A stretch of 64,000 nucleotides of DNA from NCBI GenBank assembly GCA_025769875.1, contig JAGFNK010000210.1, forward strand, positions 21,044 through 85,043, given 5' to 3'. Source of the stretch: Russula earlei. Lineage: Eukaryota; Basidiomycota; Agaricomycetes; Russulales; Russulaceae. Position 1 is the stretch's first letter. Every line of letters starts with the position of its first letter. Positions 60,574 through 64,000 of this stretch are shown here, piece after piece. A model generated the notes under the pieces. That model was not told the DNA's origin, did not search any database, and saw nothing but the letters and a program-made list of their open reading frames with translations. The translations under genes were made by a program, and so were the position numbers.

Positions 60574-60587
60574 CAGGGCCCATAACC
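60574..60587 (-). promoter_or_regulatory. Copia-3 primer-binding site (half initiator tRNA-Met type)
   Basis: On the element strand GGTTATGGGCCCTG follows the LTR end CAACA, identical to copia-1. Confidence 0.8.
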
Positions 60588-61034
60588 TGTTGAAAATAGA
60601 CGCAGTATGTGTGATTAGATAGCAGCAGATGATAAGATCGCAGGCAGATCTATCAGACAATAGTTCAGTTTGGTTGACACAAAACTGATATAAATAATGT
60701 ACCTATCAGACAATAGCTACAACGCGTTGTTAGTACTGTGAGATAAGATGTCATAGTGTAAATACTCACTTCAGTTTGGTTGACACAAAACTGAAGTGAT
60801 CTACGTACTTTGTGGCGTTCTTAAGTACCTGAGACCGCCACTAGATGCAGTACAGTTAACTACCATCACGGATCACTAAGTAAGTCCGAGGATCAGTTGT
60901 AAGTAGCTACCGATTGTTCTAAATCACTCTATCAATGTAACTAACGCGTGCTGCAGCATATGAGCTGAGCCGGTGATGCCCGGTCCGGGTGATCCGACGC
61001 GTCAGCGCATCCGAGTTGTGATCACATCACAACA
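60588..61034 (-). repeat. Copia-3 5' LTR
   Basis: TGTTGAAAATAGACGC to CATCACAACA, 447 bp. It aligns with the solo LTR at 34325-34807. The second LTR is missing, so no TSD can be assigned. Confidence 0.85.
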
Positions 61035-61397
61035 CACCTGAGACTCTGGGCAGTGCAGATCTCAACAACGGGTGCACACACCACCAAAGAAGCCGCAAGG
61101 CTGAGGCAACTACTCACCAGATTGGGTCAAGATACCTATCTCCTCACAACCCTCACATCGAAAACCAGTCAACCATCGCCATCCGGCAGGAACCCCAAGT
61201 TCCATGACTGCACCAAACATACTGAGGCACAACACCACTTCTTGCAGCAGTCAACTTGCAGGGGACCAATCTTGCCTACACCCCATCAGAAGAGGAAGAA
61301 ACTGATGTATTGAAAAAGAGGTCCCAGCTGCAAGAAGCACAAAGGTTTGCAATGGAGATGGGAGGAGTAAATGCGCACCACTTGGTCTGAGGGGGTG
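61035..61397 (+). other. 3' internal end of a lost element upstream of LTR G
   Basis: The plus strand ends in GAGGGGGTG, a polypurine tract directly before the LTR at 61398. A short frame reads AYTPSEEEETDVLKKRSQLQ, which I cannot identify. The 5' remainder is replaced by the copia-3 LTR. Confidence 0.4.
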
Positions 61398-61650
61398 TGT
61401 TGGACGTGCAGCCACTAAGTGCCACGTGAACGGACAGTCCGGACCATATGTGTAAATAATAATTAGAATAATTTAGTTATTGTGTTCGTTTCCTCAGTCT
61501 TTTACACACAAGACTGAGGTCAGTACTACACATTCCTTTACACTCCTTTAAAGCTAATACTGTACATAGCTATCATCCCTATAGGTTAGATAACTAACCA
61601 ATACAGTCTTTTACACACAAGACTGAGCTATCATCCCTATAGCTCCAACA
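61398..61650 (+). repeat. LTR G (253 bp), 3' LTR or remnant
   Basis: It starts TGTTGGACGTGCAGCC and ends TATAGCTCCAACA, with inverted ends TGTTGGA/TCCAACA. It contains 'cagtcttttacacacaagactg' twice, a hairpin-forming motif also found in variant form in the copia-3 LTR family. It is inserted in the C-terminus of the DDE_1 transposase. Confidence 0.65.
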
Positions 61651-63090
61651 AGGCCTGCATGCACTTTGAGGTGGGACTTGAGCTGGCAAACCAGCTCATT
61701 GATGGTGCCTGACATCTTGAGTCCAAGCACACCAGAGAGCACAATAAGGTCATCTTTGCATTTATATGAGGAAAGTGGTTCTGTAAAACATGAGTGCATC
61801 ATTGTAAATAGACATTGAGACTCACCATTGAAAGCCTTAGACCATATGTCCTCTGAGATTTGTGCATCATAAGCTGCATCATTGGTTGTCTTTTGAGCTG
61901 CCTTCTCAGCAGCCTCTCTTGTGAGCCAGGCCCTCTCTTCCTGTTCAGCGAGCCACTGCACCTCAACTTCAGGATGGGCAACAAAATGTGCACTTGTCTT
62001 CACAGAATGGTGCATCTTGTGCTTCTGATTTTCCAACTCTGTCCTGGCATCAGATGCAGCATGCTTCATGATGGTGCAGTGTGTGTTACTGGAGCTGGTC
62101 TCTGCCCTGGCTTGAAGGATCTCCCTTCCCATCAGCTCCAATGTGAACTCATCTCCTAGAATGTAGTGGGGATTGGTGCATGATGAAAACCAAATGCAAT
62201 TAAGAGAGACATTGCAGGGGAAGAACTTGTCCTTTGAGAGTGAGTGAAGGGGGGATGAGCCAGAGAGGGTCTTGGCTGGTGGACATGGCACATGGACGCT
62301 CTGACACATTTTGTGTAATGGCTGAAGTGCATTCATCCTCCATTGTAGGCAAGGAAGAGGACAGAGCTGAATTAAGCAAGACATGCAGATGTGAAGCAAG
62401 GGGAGCTGGTGAAGGGATGGGGGGGGGTTGCAGAAGACATGACAGAAGGAGAACACAGATGTGGTGGTGGCAAGTCATTCATGTGGTCTGGCAGTGGCGC
62501 AAAGTCCAAGTCATCAGACTCTGTGTCCCAGTCAAATGCAACTGGGTCTTCATCTGTTACAAATCAAGACCATCTTGCGCACTTGTCATCTTGCATGCCC
62601 TCATTGGTGTCTGAGCCATCCTGGTCAGAGGGACTCAGAGGGAAGGGGGGAGGATGAGGGAACATTGACAGGAAATGAGATTGGGATGTGCTGAGTGGTG
62701 GAGTAAGCTTTGGAAGGTGCAAAATCAGCCTCAACAAAGATGGAGGGGTTGAAGGGGTGGATGCCAGTGGAGGAGAACACAGACATGAGGAGCTTGTGGG
62801 TCATTGTCTGAGTGTGCACCTTCATGTACTTGACAATGATGTTGTAATGTGTGATGGGAATGTTTTCACAGATGTGGTGGTCACAATGAATGGACCAGTT
62901 CTGCTGTGTGTGGCAAAAACTTTGATGTTGAGTGGTTGGAGCTTGTGTGTGCACTTGGAGGAGAAGGCAATGATGATGATGTTGTGTGGTATGTGAGTGC
63001 CTGGAATCCATCAGTCTCATGAGTTGTGACCATCAACAAAAAGGATGACAGGGAGTTGACATCTTTTCGCAAAAAGTGTCATGCTCCAGA
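61651..63090 (-). pseudogene. Pogo/CENP-B-like DDE_1 transposase, C-terminal two-thirds
   Basis: In shifted frames the minus strand reads VILFVDGHNSHET-like sequence and SKCTHKLQPLNIKVFA (63070-62900), the second Asp region and the 'H.LQPLD' signature of DDE_1 transposases. Then come FSSTGIHPFNPSIFVEADFA (62700-62770), a Lys/Glu-rich coiled-coil region (WLAEQEERAWLTREAAEKAA) and a SAP-like end (FTEPLSSYKCKDDLIVLSGV, MSGTINELVCQLKSHLKVH). This order is typical of Agaricomycete pogo-like transposases. Frame breaks and stops (for example near 62635) inactivate it. The last residues are cut off by LTR G. Confidence 0.75.
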
Positions 63091-63440
63091 AATGGTAAGT
63101 GCCCCACCAATGTGGCTCCTCAAGGCAATTCCTGTAAACCCTGCAATTGTTTTGAACACAGAATAATAATTATACACACAATGTCAACTTTCATAATGGT
63201 GGTTTCAGGAGTTATGGACAACAAAATAAATAATATTTAAACTAATCTAAGGGCAATTGTGATGCTGAGAAGGCCAGCGCTGCCACACTTGGGTGAGTGG
63301 CGTGAAGGTGCCTGTGGGCAATGATGAGGGGAGGGCATACACCATGGCTGGGCCGAGGGAGGGAGTGGTTGCAGGGGGCACACATGCCTGAGAACATGCA
63401 GCTTGGGCCCACACATGGGCCATGATGGAGAGGGCATTGG
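63091..63440. other. Region without a supported gene
   Basis: Between the DDE_1 remnant and the SWIM gene. A plausible intron or 3' flank of the SWIM gene starts at the donor near 63453. 63160-63240 is AT-rich. No domain seen. Confidence 0.3.
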
Positions 63441-63449
63441 ATTTGGTGC

Positions 63450-64000
63450 ACTTACCTGAGCATTCCCCCCCAGCATATGGGTCGCTGTGAATGTGACGGC
63501 GCTTGCCCTTGGCAGTGCCAATACTCTTCTCTGTCAACCCGCACTCATCGGGGAGGCACTTCTGCTTTGGGGCCCATTTGATTCCCATATGGTTGGCAGT
63601 CTCCGTCCAAGTGTTTTGATTGGGTGCGATCACAGCCTTTTTGGGTAAAGCACTCTGACACTGAGTAGATGCGATTGCAGCGGTTAGGCTATACTTTACC
63701 GACCGGTAGGCTTTGACAATGGCTGGGGTTGCCATTGCTGGCTCGATCGGCCAATTGATAAGCGACTGTGATAGGCAAACTGATATCTTTTGTGAGTGTT
63801 TGAATGGATTCCTCTGGTCTTGGAATGCCAGTGCATGCATGGGTAATTGAGGACTGTGCTATGAGGCACTTAGGCTTATCATCTGGGAATGTGGTGGGGA
63901 AATGGTGTTGGATAGTGGCTATGTGCTTGCAAAACTGTACCCTTGGGAAGTCAGGGCAATCGCATATTGATCGACCTAGATCAACAACAAAGAATTTACC
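63450..64000 (-). pseudogene. SWIM zinc-finger protein, C-terminal part, truncated by the window edge
   Basis: The minus strand from 64000 reads FFVVDLGRSICDCPDFPRVQ then FCKHIATIQHHF, the C-X-C..C-X-H pattern of a SWIM finger. After a frame change come LINWPIEPAMATPAIVKAYR, SVKYSLTAAIASTQCQSALP, KKAVIAPNQNTWTETANHMG, IKWAPKQKCLPDECGLTEKS and GKRRHIHSDPYAGGECSG, ending at a good donor 'ag gtaagtgc'. Proteins with this SWIM-plus-basic-tail layout are common in Agaricomycetes and are often tied to MULE-type transposons; no transposase part is visible in the window. At least one frameshift near 63840. Confidence 0.65.

Noticed and set aside
62234..62996. Plus-strand frames opposite the DDE_1 transposase
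   Set aside because: Shadows of the minus-strand transposase remnant.

Overview
The window is a repeat-dense stretch of a eukaryotic, almost certainly basidiomycete (Agaricomycete) fungal genome. The evidence is chromodomain-bearing Ty3/gypsy elements, Ty1/copia elements with a copia-type half-tRNA primer site, DUF659/hAT, DDE_1 (pogo/CENP-B-like) and SWIM-type genes of the kind common in mushroom-forming fungi, and a captured fragment of a fungal-type acetyl-CoA synthetase gene. I saw no rRNA, tRNA, CRISPR array or bacterial gene organisation. No gene in the window looks like an intact host gene. Genus cannot be determined from what is here.

Layout. 1-1798: fragments (an LTR-like repeat, a decayed module, the plus-strand tail of a hAT transposase). 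1800-35060: a minus-strand hAT-like transposase gene plus an unrecognised gene upstream of it, broken up by nested insertions. These are: a young complete gypsy element (gypsy-1, 4521-12328, two 607-bp LTRs, TSD CCAGT); a decayed relative (gypsy-1b, 13848 to 33587, TSD AGATC); solo LTRs with TSDs TATGC, CCCTT and TGGTC; inside gypsy-1b a solo LTR (TSD ACCAC) and a 5.6-kb near-perfect palindrome; inside the palindrome's left arm a second gypsy element (gypsy-2, 18503-27719, TSD ATATC); and inside gypsy-2 another solo LTR (TSD GCTAC). 35122-35527 is a foldback MITE with TSD TTA. 35530-37890 is mostly non-repetitive with a few weak coding fragments. 37895-51009 is a decayed copia element (copia-2) split by two solo LTRs, by a 2.8-kb terminal-inverted-repeat element inside one of them (41629-44437, TSD TC) and by a near-complete copia element (copia-1, 44752-50590, TSD CCAGG). 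51010-57727: an LTR fragment followed by gypsy-3, which lacks gag and RT but keeps an open integrase-chromodomain frame. 57728-61034: the 5' half of copia-3. 61035-64000: an LTR remnant, a pogo-like DDE_1 transposase tail and a SWIM-finger gene cut by the window edge.

How the parts work together. Each gypsy family has the same cis logic. A TATA box in the LTR lies 32-35 nt upstream of a 10-11 nt sequence complementary to the bases next to the 5' LTR, which predicts Tf1/sushi-type self-priming. Both copia elements instead carry a GGTTATGGGCCC primer site matching the 5' half of initiator tRNA-Met, as in Drosophila copia. Two gypsy lineages carry a long protein extension after the chromodomain that ends in a second CCHC zinc knuckle. 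The most unusual object is the palindrome: arms of about 2.77 kb, tandem 154-bp repeats at its outer ends, a fragment of acetyl-CoA synthetase in each arm and a transposase-type HTH at the centre. Its arms look identical distally and differ only near the axis.
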